Source of the DNA: Siderastrea radians
Lineage: Eukaryota > Cnidaria > Anthozoa > Scleractinia > Rhizangiidae
DNA length: 64,000 bases
Reading direction: 5' to 3'
NCBI GenBank assembly: GCA_964017195.1
Contig: OZ024890.1
Span: forward strand, 24,117,201-24,181,200
Shown: in pieces, positions 10,616-21,518 of the stretch
Layout: every line of letters begins with the position of its first letter
Numbering within the stretch: the stretch's first letter is position 1
Translations under genes and position numbers: made by a program
The notes under the pieces: generated by a model
The model's database searches: none
Seen by the model: only the letters and a program-made list of their open reading frames with translations
What the model was told of the DNA's origin: nothing

Positions 10616-11110
10616 ACATACTGTAGTCAGTGTGGTTGCTGTAGTCAGTATAGTCGATGTAGTCAGTGTAGTCGGTGTAGTCAGCGAGGTCGGTGTAGTC
10701 AGTGTGGTAGGAGCTGGATTAGTTAGTGTAGTCGAGTTAGGGTTAAGGTAGTTAGTGTAGTCGAGTTAGGTTTAGGGTTAGGGTGAGGATTAGGATTAGG
10801 TTTAGGGTTGGGGTTAGGGTTAGGCTTAGGGGTAGGGGTAGGGTTTAGGGTTAGGGTTAGGGTCAGCGGTTAGGGTTTAGGGTAGTCAGTGTAGTCGTTG
10901 AAGTCAGTGTAGTCGGTGTAATCACTGTAATCAGAGTAATCGGTGTAGTCAGTGTAGTCAGAGTAGTCGGTGTAGTCAGTGTAATCGCAGTGTTGTCAGT
11001 GTAGTCAGTGTAGTCAGTGTTGGTGTAGTCAGTGTAGTCATTGGTGTAGTCAGTGTAGTCGGTGTTGTCAGTGTAGTCACTGATGCAGTCAGTGTATGGT
11101 AGTCGCTGTA
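10616..11110 (+). repeat. 9-bp minisatellite (GTAGTCAGT)
   Basis: The stretch is composed almost wholly of 9-bp words alternating GTAGTCAGT and GTAGTCGGT with scattered variants. Its reverse strand gives a low-complexity threonine/leucine frame (10976-11158) that is not a gene. The array is interrupted between about 10735 and 10885 by telomere-like sequence. Confidence 0.9.
10735..10885 (+). repeat. Interstitial telomere-like TTAGGG tract
   Basis: About 150 bp of degenerate TTAGGG and TTTAGGG words sit inside the 9-bp minisatellite, with several uninterrupted GGGTTAGGGTTAGGG stretches. TTAGGG is the telomere unit of cnidarians and vertebrates, so this is an interstitial telomeric site or a minisatellite that converged on it. 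Confidence 0.75.
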
Positions 11111-11159
11111 GTTCCAGTCGTTGGCAGTCACAGTTGTCAGGTTATTGAGTGTGGTCATT

Positions 11160-12110
11160 GTCTAGATTTGATTATTTGCTTCAACTTGAGTCACCTTTTA
11201 TTTTAATTTAACTGCTTATTTTGAATAAATAAAAAGTTTCTTTATTTTTCAATAAATATATCGCTTTGTAGATACGAAAGTATAAAGTTGACCGCCCTTT
11301 TCTGAAGCATTTGGATATCGATAATTGCGCTGGAAACAAGAAGGAAGTCGCATTTGTTCGTTCAAAAATTTAAATTGTACCATCTTTAAATTAAATAAGC
11401 TATTAACGAGGAATTCTTTTTCTTTCGGTTCTCCTTACTATTACTGATTTTTTCAATTTCCACTAACTTTTCTGAAGTGATCTCTTATCGATATTCAAGA
11501 TGTCATGAAAATAGGTTTATTAACGTTCATGTTGTAGCGCTTTCGTCATAGCTGTAAACAAGTCTTTATGACTCTTTTATTAGTATTTGGGAGGCTAAGA
11601 GCGATGGCGAAGAACCGGATTTACAGGAGATTGACGCAGAGTCGAGTGAGATTTTAAACTGTGACTACCTAGATACATGGTACATTTATTTGTTGTTCCT
11701 TAACCTTTTCTAGGGCCGTCAGAGATGGAAACAATGGCGGACTGGAGTTGGCCCCATGCATATACAAATTCCAGGTCTAAGCAATTAAAGACACGTTAAG
11801 ACTACGTACCAGTAGAAATTTTCTCAAAAATATCATTTAAACTTCAGACTGAGTAGATTCAGAGTAAATTCAAGAAACATAAGTGTGGAAGCGATAGCAG
11901 TAACAAACCATGATCATATGTTGAGCTATAGGAAATGGCGATTATTCGAGGAGTTTTACCGCTTGTCATTGTGAAAAACCACTCATCCTAGTCCTACGAA
12001 GCTAACTAAGACCGCCCTAGTCTCACATGCAGTCGTTTTTACTTAGCCTGCACCCTTCCCTCCCTTTTCGGCAACTGGCACGCAGGCTAGTTTATGGGGA
12101 CTCTATTACT
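11160..12110. other. No gene recognised
   Basis: This is AT-rich DNA without a supportable exon, RNA gene or known repeat. Confidence 0.4.
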
Positions 12111-12124
12111 TTCCTTCTAGTGGG

Positions 12125-12265
12125 TAGCCTGAGTATCAGGCCCTCGCAAGGGGAGGGGGAAAGGGGACTTCGTAAGGGGGTGGGGGAGGGGGAGGGGAAA
12201 GGGGAATAGGGCCTGACACAAAGCCATTGATTGGCTCATGTTCAACATCCAGAATCTGGATGTTA
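12125..12265. repeat. G-rich fold-back with 21-bp palindrome
   Basis: ATCAGGCCCT at about 12136 and AGGGCCTGACA at about 12207 are inverted around a G-rich core with many GGGG runs, a quadruplex candidate. Immediately right, AACATCCAGA-A-TCTGGATGTT (12244-12264) is a perfect palindrome with a one-base centre. This looks like the remains of a small structured repeat. Confidence 0.5.
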
Positions 12266-12439
12266 CGCTGATTGGCCAAGAGACAAAGGAGCGCATCACG
12301 TGAGTCACGCCAGAGTCAGGAAATCTAGACACAATTTGAATTTTCTCCTTGAGAAACCTTTGAAAGCCGAGTACTTCTCTTCAGGGATTTTACACTTTTA
12401 AAATGCACGAAAGGTGGTTATATTCTCGTTGTTATAGCT

Positions 12440-12600
12440 TATTGAGGGTCTGAATGGGGTTTAGTGTTTAGTGTTATTTGCCCACAATTTTTAGTGTTTG
12501 GTGTTAAATTGGCCAATATTTTAATGTTTACTGTTTTCGGTGAAAATACTGTTTAGTGTTTAGAAGGTTTTTCGTAAAAAAAAAAATTCATAGTCTTTTA
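12440..12600 (+). repeat. TTAGTGTT-rich subterminal repeats
   Basis: Words such as TTTAGTGTTTAGTGTTA recur about every 10-30 bases. GAGGGTCTGAATGGGG at the left edge has an inverted relative, GGAGGGTCTAAATGGGGG, near 17065-17085 next to AACACTTAACG words. The two may be ends of an older element into which the TTAA transposon at 14158 inserted. Confidence 0.35.
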
Positions 12601-12850
12601 GCATTGTAAATAGTTATCTGCCCTGCTGAAATCGCTAATAAAATCACTTAACCGCCATGATGCCCTAACTTTGAGCCTACGCTCTAAGGAGCAGTTTAAA
12701 GGGGCAGTAGTCTCTTTTTTCTACCCATGCGCATCAGTATTTTGGAGAAACCTGGAGACCAATAGCGTACCAAGAGCCCGCGATCCTTTGGACAGAGTCG
12801 CGTGCGAGCTTGGAACTCAAGGTCAAATCGGTCAAAAGCCAAAAAACAAC

Positions 12851-13417
12851 ATGGCGGCATCCGGTGTTGTTAAGGTTCTAGTGAGCTTCTATAGAAGCGG
12901 AGAGGATTCTGCTTTCGAAAGGCACAGAAGCAGGGTCACGTTTGACCTTGTAAAGCAATCTATCGTGGCAACCGGAAAGAAACGTCTGACGGAATTTCTT
13001 GGGCCGTGAAGGAGTTGGTTGACGGATATCACCCCGTGAGGCAAAGAACAGTGCGCAGTGAGACCACCAAAGACAGAGCAAGAGCTCTGCCGCCAGCAGT
13101 ATATTCCAGTCAACCTTCTTGTAAAGGAGGTGATATTCCATGAGGATTCACAAGACCATTTAGTGACTGAAAATCAAGAAGAAATCGAGCAGAATATGCC
13201 ACCAGTTGCAGATCACGACCATAAGGTAATCGGAGTCACATTTGTGGACGATAGCCAAGTTGCAGTTGTTGCTGTTCGTGGAACAACTGATCTACCTGTG
13301 CAAGAGGATGAATATGACACCGACCCAGAGAGCGATAGGGAGGATGATACCCCACATGACATAACGGTCACCAGGTCTGGTCGAGCCATCCGCGTTCATT
13401 TTCGCCTTGATTTGTGA
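12851..13417 (+). pseudogene. Unrecognised coding fragment, possibly transposon-derived
   Basis: From an ATG at 12851 the plus strand reads MAASGVVKVLVSFYRSGEDS and on to GKKRLTEFLG, then meets a stop. The reading continues in other frames, through KELVDGYHPV and then an open frame 13058-13417 ending TRSGRAIRVHFRLDL and a stop. A basic TRSGR-type C-terminus is common at the end of integrase polyproteins, and the Gypsy element in this window ends with a similar SRSGRQIRKPEW. I do not recognise the rest. At least one frameshift is needed to link the parts, so it is decayed. Confidence 0.35.
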
Positions 13418-13419
13418 GA

Positions 13420-14157
13420 ACATCAGGACGATTAGGTGTGGACACATCCATGAGCTTTTGACCGGACATAAAAATGATTAATTAAACAATTTTAAAAGGT
13501 AAATTATTATGTCAAAGTATAAGCTCTATAAAAACACTGATTCAGCTTTTACTGAGCTTCTAAATACCAATATTTCACAACTCAACAAATTTACAAAGAG
13601 TTGACCCTCTAGCCAGATTGGACAGATTGAAGCTTGCAATATATCTGAAAAGAGTTTTCATATTCGAGGGCATAACGGAAACTGGCGCTGAAAAGTTCGT
13701 GGTTCATATACGTCATATACATGTAAATTTAGCAAGGAAGGAATTACACCTGTCATTTTTGTTGAGCATTTAATGGTAAATAATATCCCAAGTTATGATG
13801 TAAATTAGTGAATTACAAAGATTTCTCTCACTGAGAAAAATTCTGTCTTTACACTGTAAAAGATATATCTTTCACATGTGAATACATCGATTACGTCACG
13901 TTTGCTAACGTCCTTTCCTTGTTTAAGTGATGGATAAACTGTTTGTCCTTGGTATATAGTAGAAACATTTTTGGAATTCTCCTCGGAAATCTTCGGTAGT
14001 CTTCGGAAATCTTCGGAAATGGTCGGAAATATTCGAATGATCTTCGGGCTGCTTTCCCACAATTTTGGAGCCGACTGGCCGATTTTGTTTCTTTCTGGAT
14101 GAAATTTACTGTTACAGTGAATTTTTTACTGTTAGTGTTAAAATGCCTAAAATTTAA
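13420..14157. other. No gene recognised
   Basis: No domain is visible. CTTCGGAAAT-type words recur at 13980-14045, a short degenerate tandem repeat. The stretch ends at the TTAA target site of the next transposon. Confidence 0.4.
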
Positions 14158-14352
14158 AGTGCCACTGGGACGAAAATTCATAGGTTTATTTCGGCCAAAT
14201 TCTGTCGCAGAATATCGCGTTTTGTTCATATTTCTCCAGAAAACTGAACAACAAACCTTCCATCCTAATATTTTTTAGCTCCAAAGTCGCGTAAAATGTG
14301 TCCGCCATTACTGAAAACGTGTTCCTGGGTGATTGCGCAATTTAATAGCTTG

Positions 14353-14360
14353 TGACGTCA
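14353..14360. promoter_or_regulatory. CRE-type palindrome TGACGTCA
   Basis: A perfect 8-bp CREB/ATF-type site lies in the subterminal region about 40 bp upstream of the acidic-exon ATG. Equivalent sites are at 16803, 18299 and 20762 in the other TTAA-element ends, and also at 17927, 24643, 24657 and 24959. Regulation is inferred from the motif only. Confidence 0.4.
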
Positions 14361-14401
14361 GAGGCTCACCTCAGTCGCGTTTCCTTGTGTTTTGACTGAA
14401 G

Positions 14402-14524
14402 ATGTCTACCGTCGACTGCGAAACCTCCGAAGAGTATTTCTACGATTCGGAACAGTCTTTAGCTTCCGAAGCCTCTGAGGATTCGTTTCATTCAGCAAAT
14501 GAAGAATTTTTCTTACCGTACGAT
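14402..14524 (+). CDS. Acidic first exon in TTAA element 1
   Basis: An ATG starts 41 codons very rich in Ser and Glu (pattern CETSEEYFYDSEQS, then SEASEDSFHS), ending at PYD followed by a good donor, GTAAGA. The mirror copy in element 2 (20598-20720) is the same with one stop. The TTAA element at 20969 carries a similar acidic frame with PYDDSFEPLATEEE at the equivalent point. It is probably the N-terminus of an element-encoded protein whose later exons were deleted. Function is unknown; no domain is recognised in the exon itself. Confidence 0.45.
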
Positions 14525-15599
14525 GTAAGAACTGATGTGAGGTTTCAACTAATAATCTTGTCAACAAACTGTTTAAAGTTTTTTTTCTCGCCATATTCAT
14601 TATTTGAGTTATTTGGCGGGAGTTCAAAACATAAGCGAAATATGCTTAGAAAATGATTGCAGTTCAGGCCCCAGTTGCTCAAAAAGTGGATAACTCTTTT
14701 TCAACGGATAAGTCGCTGTCCAGTGGATAAAATTTATCGCTTCATCTCGGTTGTTCAAAGCTTGGATAGCGCCGATCCAGCCAGCTGTTCAGCCGCTATC
14801 CAGCGATCATAAAGTTGTCCATTCCAAGATAGGTTGTGTAACTTTTATCCACTGTAAACCTGTAGCAAAATAGACATGGCTATTCGAAGAATTGATCTTT
14901 TAAGCTGTGGAAATTTAGACAAAACACCTATGAAAACTTTAGACTTTGATGCTCGCGAATTCTCAGCCATGGGTCGATCGATGTTACTGTTGGTGTGGGA
15001 GAAAATAAAAGAAGCGATACTTTGTCTGCCGTTGTTTATGTACATTATATATTATAAAAAAAGCATTGAAATTTTTGGCCATTCTTGGCATAAGTCTGGG
15101 AAACTTTCTTGAAAAACCGTAATTGTTGTAATCAGCTGGCAGGCAGCTTATCGTGTCTATCATAGTACAGTGGTCACTCAACACATTGAAACACAAGTGC
15201 TTGGCGCTGCTAAATATTTTAAACAGTTTTTATAGAATTTTTTTCTGAGCCGAAAGAAGTGAAGTAAATCAAAACCTTTTTTTTTTTCAAGAACTGGAGG
15301 CCTTGTGTGACCGGAATCTAAATATTTGTAGTCAAAATTAAAAGCCACAAGGAAAATTTTCCGCTGCTCAACAACATGCGGACCGCCGAGGAAACGAAGC
15401 TTTTGCTTGTCTTATTCGCTGCGAAAAAATAATAACTTGACATTTAATCATTTTTCTTAGTAGTTCATTTACTAAGATTGCTATGACAGGTAAAAATAAA
15501 TAACATTGTTAAACCCTTAGGCAAATAGTGGCGTGTGATATTTTTCCCAACTTCAATTTCCATGCACCGACGATCCGATCTATTAAAGCCTTTATCTCG

Positions 15600-16230
15600 A
15601 ACAACAACAACAACATTTTATTTGCATTTCCAATCACAAATGCCATTGCACAGAGAAAGGAGAAAGAAAAAAGTTGCAAAATCGATTAATTTACAATTCC
15701 TGTCTATTGATCCATTTCTTAATGCAAAAGCTTCGTAAATGAAGTAACCTAATTTTTTACAAGTGAAAGCGTCAATGCTATTTAAGAGAAATACAATTTT
15801 AAGAATCGAAATCGGAATATTTACTAATAATATCGTCCATTAAAGATTTTCTAATTGCATCATATCTATTGCAAGATAAGAGAACGTGTACTTCGTTTTC
15901 AACTTCATTTGAGCTGCAGCATTGACAAATTCTCAGATGCTCAGGGAGTTCAGGGGTGGAATGTCTTCCATTTTCAATTCTTAGGTTGTAATTACCTAAC
16001 CTAAGTTTTGCTACTGCCCGAACAATAATGTCAATCGACTGTTCACCGACAGGGAATAAAGAGAGAAAAGTTTCTCCACATTCAGGATGGTATGTTATAA
16101 AATAAATGTCCATGCTTCTAAGCGATTACTGCTCTGAAATTAACACACACGGAATTAAAAAAGGAAAAGATAAGCAGTACAAACTATATCAGCTTAATCA
16201 CGGCGGTCAGGATTGCATTCGCCGAGGATC
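15600..16230 (-). pseudogene. LINE 3'-end fragment inside element 1
   Basis: The minus-strand frame 16113-15799 ends with a LINE C-terminal zinc motif: LRICQCCSSNEVENEVHVLL followed by SCNRYDAIRK, the usual C-x2-C-H-C arrangement after reverse transcriptase. Downstream on the minus strand, 3' UTR-like sequence ends in a TTG-repeat tail (AACAACAACAACAAC on the plus strand near 15602). It is a 5'-truncated non-LTR insertion. The identical insertion occurs in element 2, so it happened before the two copies separated. Confidence 0.65.
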
Positions 16231-16385
16231 TTCGCGCTAGCAGACGGCAGAACTGAAAGGGTTTTCCACGACGATAATAAATTTCAAAATACGTTAAAAG
16301 AAAATCAGTTTTGCACAATGATGGATGCGTTAAAGAAGAAACAAACTATCACTTCAACTGCGTTGTAAGATTATAGGTAAGTTAC

Positions 16386-16677
16386 CTTTCGTCTTGTTCG
16401 CGCAGATAATGTTTTTTTCCGGTCCTTTTTTCCATATAGTTGGAATGGACAATGGAATGATCGACCTCTGGGATCTTGCGACATGAACAGCCTTCTGGAA
16501 AACCTCTTCCGTGAAGTGATCAAAATGCCTCTCGGGTTGAAATTCGCACTGTAAGAGTACGAACATTGTCCTTTTTTCCATTGCGGGTCCGCTCGCAGGG
16601 TTTCAATGAAGGAAAATACCAGCTCGGTGGTTGGATTTATTGTTGTAGCATTGTTCAACACAAGTACTACCTGTCAT
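16386..16677 (-). pseudogene. Decayed THAP-domain exon, element 1
   Basis: On the minus strand an ATG gives MTGSTCVEQCYNNKSNH, with the first two cysteines of a THAP C2CH zinc finger, then a TGA stop after GIFLH. The same frame continues with AMEKRTMFVL, HFTEEVFQKAVHV and a PLSIPTIWKK block matching the THAP C-terminal AVPTIF box. The exon closes at a GTAACT donor. The conserved Trp and the third cysteine appear lost. THAP domains bind the transposon ends in Kolobok- and P-type transposases. This copy cannot make the domain. Confidence 0.65.
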
Positions 16678-17009
16678 TACTGCTGCAGCAAGGAAGATTT
16701 CAAAGTCGTAGACAAACACTTGGCAAGAAATCTTTCCTCGAGGACAATTTACTTTCCCGTGGCAAGTAACTATGTGAAGGCACTAGGTTTGAGGTGAGCC
16801 TCTGACGTCACTTCCGCTCATTCGCAAGCCAGCTTCCGGAACAAGGGCCAGTAATGGCGGCCGCAAAATCTCCACAAAAACCGTCCGAAAAAAGCGACTT
16901 CTAGTTGTCGTAATAAGTTAAAATTTGGCATATTGACTAAGAACCACAAACTATGTTCAAAAATGTAAAAATATGGAATACCAAAATTCTGGTCTCAGTG
17001 GCACTTTAA

Positions 17010-18100
17010 CTGTTTTATGTTACAGAGGCCAAAAATTAAGCGTTAAGTGTTATGGAGGTACCCCCATTTAGACCCTCCTTATTTGCTGAGCGGGCAAAAA
17101 ACGGCTCGATACAGTTTGTATTCAGCGGAGGAAAATATGTGTAAGTTTAGCACCTTATGCAACAGACAATTTTATTTCAGGGTGTCCTGTAGAATATCTC
17201 GTCAGTTTTGTAAGGTATGTCTGCTTAAAATACCTGCCATTTTGGGCTAGTAAAAGCAATAATATTTTTCCATATCCGCTGTGATCTCAGGTATCAGCTT
17301 TAAAAACTCCGTACAGTTATGATTTGCGCGATTTCAGACCACAATGTTTTGCTTCACGCAGCATGCATTCTGTAAATATATCCAGTCTCGACACTGTTTT
17401 TTTGGTATGTATCACGCCTTTGGTAGAAGCATGAATAAAATCCCCTTGTGAGTTTTTGATACGATATGCAGTGCGTTTTGATGTAGGTTAATATAGCTTC
17501 ATCGCTTAATGTCGCCGTTATTGACAACTGGAGAGTATAGAAAAACCCGATATTTTAGATACCATTAGCATATAGTTTGTTTACCACTCAAGCGACTGGC
17601 TTCTTTGTGCTACTACAGAATATATGTAGCTAAATATAAGTTTACGATTCTCATCAGTTGTACCGTCACAGTCATCTCAGGAGTTTTGGGGACGGCAGAA
17701 GGATTTTCCTCAGAGTTAACCGAGGTATCCACAAAGACAACTCGCAGTTCCACTTCGAATTCAGCAACACGCTTTAAAGTGCCTATGACCTAAAAATTTT
17801 TTTGCACTTTTTAATTGGATGGCAAGAAACAAAAATCCGTCTTTTTTTGCCCTTGAAAGTACCCAAAATGACCAAAATCGTGTCTCCGAAGACTGGGAAC
17901 GAGTTTGGCCGAGGTAGCGGGCCGTATGACGTCACAAATCGCGCAGAATGTTTGTCTCTTTGGTCCTTGTCAAGTGTTTGAGCGATGAAACTTACATTTT
18001 CCTTGCTAATATTGGTATACAAAGAAAACTACCGACGACTGAGGAAAACGAGAAAACGAGAAATGATATTTATTGCATTTCTTTTCAACATTTAGGACAT
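17010..18100. other. Spacer between inverted elements; partial TTAA end
   Basis: Most of the spacer has no recognisable feature. At 17776 TTAA is followed by AGTGCCTATGACC, which resembles the end of a third TTAA-element subfamily. That sequence contains a TGACGTCA at 17927, runs to 18099 and is cut by element 2. A matching right end was not found. Confidence 0.5.
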
Positions 18101-18432
18101 TAAAGTGCCACTGGGACCAGAATTTTGGTATTCCATATTTTTACATTTTAGAACATAGTTTGTGGTTCTTAGTTACCATGCCAAATTTCAACTTATTACG
18201 ATGACTAGAAGTCGCTTTTTTTGGACGGTTTTTGTCGAGATTTTGCGGCCGCCATTACTGGCCCTTGTTCCGGAAGCTGGCTTGCGAATGAGCGGAAGTG
18301 ACGTCAGAGGCTCACCTCAAACCTAGTGCCTTCACATGGTTACTTGCCACGGGAAAGTAAATTGTCCTCAAGGAAAGATTTCTTGCCAAGTGTTTGTTGC
18401 TCGACTTTGAAATCTTCCTTGCTGCAGCAGTA

Positions 18433-18726
18433 ATGACAGGTAGCACTTGCGTTGTACAATGCTACAACAATAAATCCAACCACCGAGCTGGTATTTTGCT
18501 TCATTGAAGCCCTGCGAACGGACCCGCAATGGAAAAAAGAACAATGTTCGCACTCACACACAGTGCGAATTTCAACCCGAGAGGCATTTTGATCATTTCA
18601 CGGACGAGTTTTTCCAGAGGGCTGTTCATGTCGCAAGATCCCAGAGGTCGATCATTCCATTGCCCATTCCAACTATATGGAAAAAAGAACCGGAAAAAAA
18701 CATTATCTGCGCGAACAAGACGAAAG
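18433..18726 (+). pseudogene. Decayed THAP-domain exon, element 2
   Basis: This is the plus-strand counterpart of 16386-16677. It starts MTGSTCVVQCYNN, keeps the CVVQC cysteine pair, has the same stop after GILLH, and then needs a frame change between MFALTHSANFNP and HFTDEFFQRAVHV. The PLPIPTIWKK block and a GTAATT donor follow. Compared with element 1 this copy preserves the NFNP motif of THAP domains in one frame. It is not functional. Confidence 0.65.
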
Positions 18727-18989
18727 GTAATTTACCTAATCTTATAACGCAGTTGAAGTGATAGTTTGTTTCTTTTTCAACGCATCCACCACTGTGCAAA
18801 ACTGATTTTCTTTTAACGTATTTTGAAATTTATTATCGTCGAGGAAAACCCTTTCAGTTCTGCCGTCTGCTAGCGCGAAGATCCTCGGCGAATGCAATCC
18901 TGACCGCCTTGATTAAGCTGATATAGTTTGTACTGCTTATCTTTTCCTTTTTGTAATTCCGCGTGTGTTAATTTCAGAACAGTAATCGC

Positions 18990-19510
18990 TTAGAAGCATG
19001 GACATTTATTTTATAACATACCATCCTGAATGTGGAGAAACTTTTCTCTCTTTATTCCCTGTCGGTGAACAGTCGATTGACATTATTGTTCGGGCAGTAG
19101 CAAAACTTAGGTTAGGTATTATTACAACCTATAAGAATTGAAAATGGAAGACATTCCACCCCTAAAATCCCTGAGCATCTGAGAATTTGTCAATGCTGCA
19201 GCTCAAATGAAGTTGAAAACGAAATACACTTCCTCTTATCTTGCAATAGATATGATCCAATTAGAAAATCTTTAATGGACGATATTATTAGTAAATATTC
19301 CGATCTCGATTCTTAAAATTGTATTTCTCTTAAATAGCATTGACGCTTTCACTTGTTAAAATTAGGTTACTTCATTTACGAAGCTTTTATATTAAGAAAT
19401 GGATCAATAGACACAGAAATTGTAAATTAATCGATTTTGCAACATTTTTTCTTTCTCTTTTCTATGTGCAATGGCATTTGTAATTGGGAATGCAAATAAA
19501 ATGTTGTTGT
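18990..19510 (+). pseudogene. LINE 3'-end fragment inside element 2
   Basis: This mirror copy of the fragment in element 1 reads on the plus strand with the RICQCCSSNEVENEIHFLL zinc motif. An indel near 19120 shifts the upstream frame. The TGTTGTTGTTGTT tail is at 19503-19516. Confidence 0.65.
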
Positions 19511-20597
19511 TGTTGTTCGAGATAAAGGCTTTAATAGATCGGATCGTCGGTGCGTGGAAATTGAAGTTGGGAAAAAATATGGGTCAAATATCACACGCCA
19601 CTATTTGCCTAAGGGTTTAACAATGTTATTTCTTTTACCTGTCATAGCAATCTTAGTAAATGAACTACTAAGAAAAATGATTAAATATCAAGTTATTATT
19701 TTTCGCAGCGAATAAGGCAAGCGAAAGCTTCGTTTCCTCGGCGGTCCGCATGTTGTTGTTGAGCAGCGGAAAATTCTCCTTGTGCGCTTTTAATTTTGAC
19801 TACAAACATTTAGATTCCGGTCACACAAGGCCTCCAGTTCTTGAAAAAAAAGGTTTTGATTTATTTCACTTCTTTCGGCTCAGAAAAAGAATTCTCTAAA
19901 AACTGTTTAAAATATTAAGCAGCGCCAAGCACTTGTGTTTCAATGTGTTGAGTGACCACTGTACTATGATAGACACGATTAGCTGCCTGGCAGCTGACTA
20001 CAACAATAACGGTTTTTCAAGAAAGATTCCCAGACTATGCCAAGAATGGCCAAAAATCTCAATGCTTTTTTTATAATATATAATGAACATAAACAACGGC
20101 AGACAAGGTATCGCTTATTTTATTTTCTCCCACACCAACAGTTACATCGATCGACCCAAGGTTGAGAATTCGCGAGCATCAAAGTCTAAGGTTTTCATAG
20201 GTGTTTTGTCTAATTTCCACAGCTTAAAAGATCAATTCTTCGAATAGCCATGTCTATTTTGCCACAGGTTTACAGTGGATAAAAGTTGCACAACCTACCT
20301 TGGAATGGACAGCTTTATGATCGCTGTATAGCGGCTTAACAGCTGGCTGGAGAGCGCTATCCAAGCTTTGAACAACCGAGATGAAGCGATAAATTTTATC
20401 CACCGGACAGCGACTTATCCGTTGAAAAAGAGTTATCCGATTTTTGAGCAACTGGGGCCTGAACTACAATCATTGTCTAAGCATATTTCCCCGGGCATAT
20501 TTCGCTTATGTTTTGAACTCCCGCCAAATAACTCAAATAATATTGTCAACAAACCGGTTTACAAGGTTATTAGTTGAAACCTCACATCAGTTCTTAC

Positions 20598-20720
20598 ATC
20601 GTACGGTGAGAAAAATTCTTCATTTGCCGAATGAAACGAATCCTAAGAGGCTTTGGAAGTTAAAGACTGTTCCGAATCGTAGAAATACTCTTCGGAGGTT
20701 TCGCAGTCGATGGTAGACAT
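20598..20720 (-). pseudogene. Acidic first exon in element 2, with stop
   Basis: This is the minus-strand counterpart of 14402-14524, with the same ATG and the same GTAAGA donor after PYD. A TAG interrupts it where element 1 has Glu within the SEASEDSF stretch. Confidence 0.6.
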
Positions 20721-21281
20721 CTTCAGTCAAAACACAAGGAAACGCGACTGAGGTGAGCCTCTGACGTCACAAGCTATTAAATTGCGCAATCACCCAGGAA
20801 CACGTTTTCAGTAATGGCGGACACATTTTACGCGACTTTGGAGCTAAAAAATATTAGGATGGAAGGTTTGTTGTTCAGTTTTCTGGGGAAATATGGACAA
20901 AACGCGATATTCTGCAACAGAATTTGGCGGAAATAAACCTATGAATTTTCGTCTCAGTGGCACTTTAAAGTGCTACTACGATGAAAATTTCTTGTTTTGT
21001 TTTCAACTTTTTTAAACTTCAAACTGTTCAATAGATGCCATATTATATGAATCGCGATAAATTAGATCGATATATGCTTTCACGGCCCAGGAATATATGT
21101 CCGGAAACCGCGTTAAACCCGTCCGCCATTACTCAGTTCGCAAAAGAGAAGCCCGCGAATTTCACGGAAGCGGTCTTATCTCTAACCACGTGAATTTGCT
21201 CGTGACGTAGAAGTCTCAACCGTCGCCACGAAGAGTATAATGAAGAGTCGAAAATAGAGAGCCAAACATTGCATTATATGG

Positions 21282-21518
21282 ATGTGTTTTCCGTCGAATT
21301 TGTCGTCCAGTTCTTTTGAGAGCGATTTAGAACAAAGTTTTTTTGGCGAAGTCGGCGAACTCGCAGAGGTCGCGCCATACGATGACAGTTTCGAGCCTCT
21401 CGCTACCGAAGAGGAAGCCGTCTCAAACAATGCAAGAATGGATCAAGAAGCCGAACAAATATCCCAATCATCCCAAATCACAAACGCTGAAATCCTTCCG
21501 ATAATACAACAAATTTAA
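21282..21518 (+). CDS. Acidic frame in second-subfamily TTAA element
   Basis: A 78-codon frame from ATG is rich in Ser, Glu and Asp. It has an N-terminal SNLSSSSFESD, a central APYDDSFEPLATEEE and a Gln/Ile tail before a stop. Position and composition match the acidic exons at 14402 and 20720. It is probably the N-terminus of a second transposon-encoded protein, perhaps truncated by a stop. No domain is recognised. Confidence 0.35.
   Translation: MCFPSNLSSSSFESDLEQSFFGEVGELAEVAPYDDSFEPLATEEEAVSNNARMDQEAEQISQSSQITNAEILPIIQQI

Larger units (their letters stand above)
14158..17005. mobile_element. Kolobok-like TTAA transposon, copy 1
   Basis: The 2848-bp element begins AGTGCCACTGGGAC and ends with the inverted form GTCTCAGTGGCACT, flanked on both sides by TTAA (14154-14157 and 17006-17009). 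Both ends carry a GTGACGTCAGAGGCTCACCT block in inverted orientation. Inside, an acidic first exon runs inward from the left end and a decayed THAP-domain exon runs inward from the right end. TTAA targets plus THAP-bearing proteins are features of the Kolobok superfamily. No full transposase is present, so this is a non-autonomous deletion derivative. A LINE 3' fragment is nested inside. Confidence 0.75.
18104..20964. mobile_element. Kolobok-like TTAA transposon, copy 2 (inverted)
   Basis: This is the same element as 14158-17005 in opposite orientation, 2861 bp, with TTAA at 18100-18103 and 20965-20968. It includes the mirrored LINE fragment, THAP exon and acidic exon. Differences are scattered single bases and small indels, so the copies are close but not identical. 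The right-hand TTAA is shared with the next transposon, which starts at 20969. Confidence 0.8.

Noticed and set aside
10616..11110. A CRISPR-like array
   Set aside because: The units are contiguous 9-bp words without unique spacers; it is a minisatellite in a eukaryotic context.
13805..14229. Two overlapping minus-strand coding frames
   Set aside because: They overlap a degenerate CTTCGGAAAT tandem repeat and cross into the TTAA transposon end.
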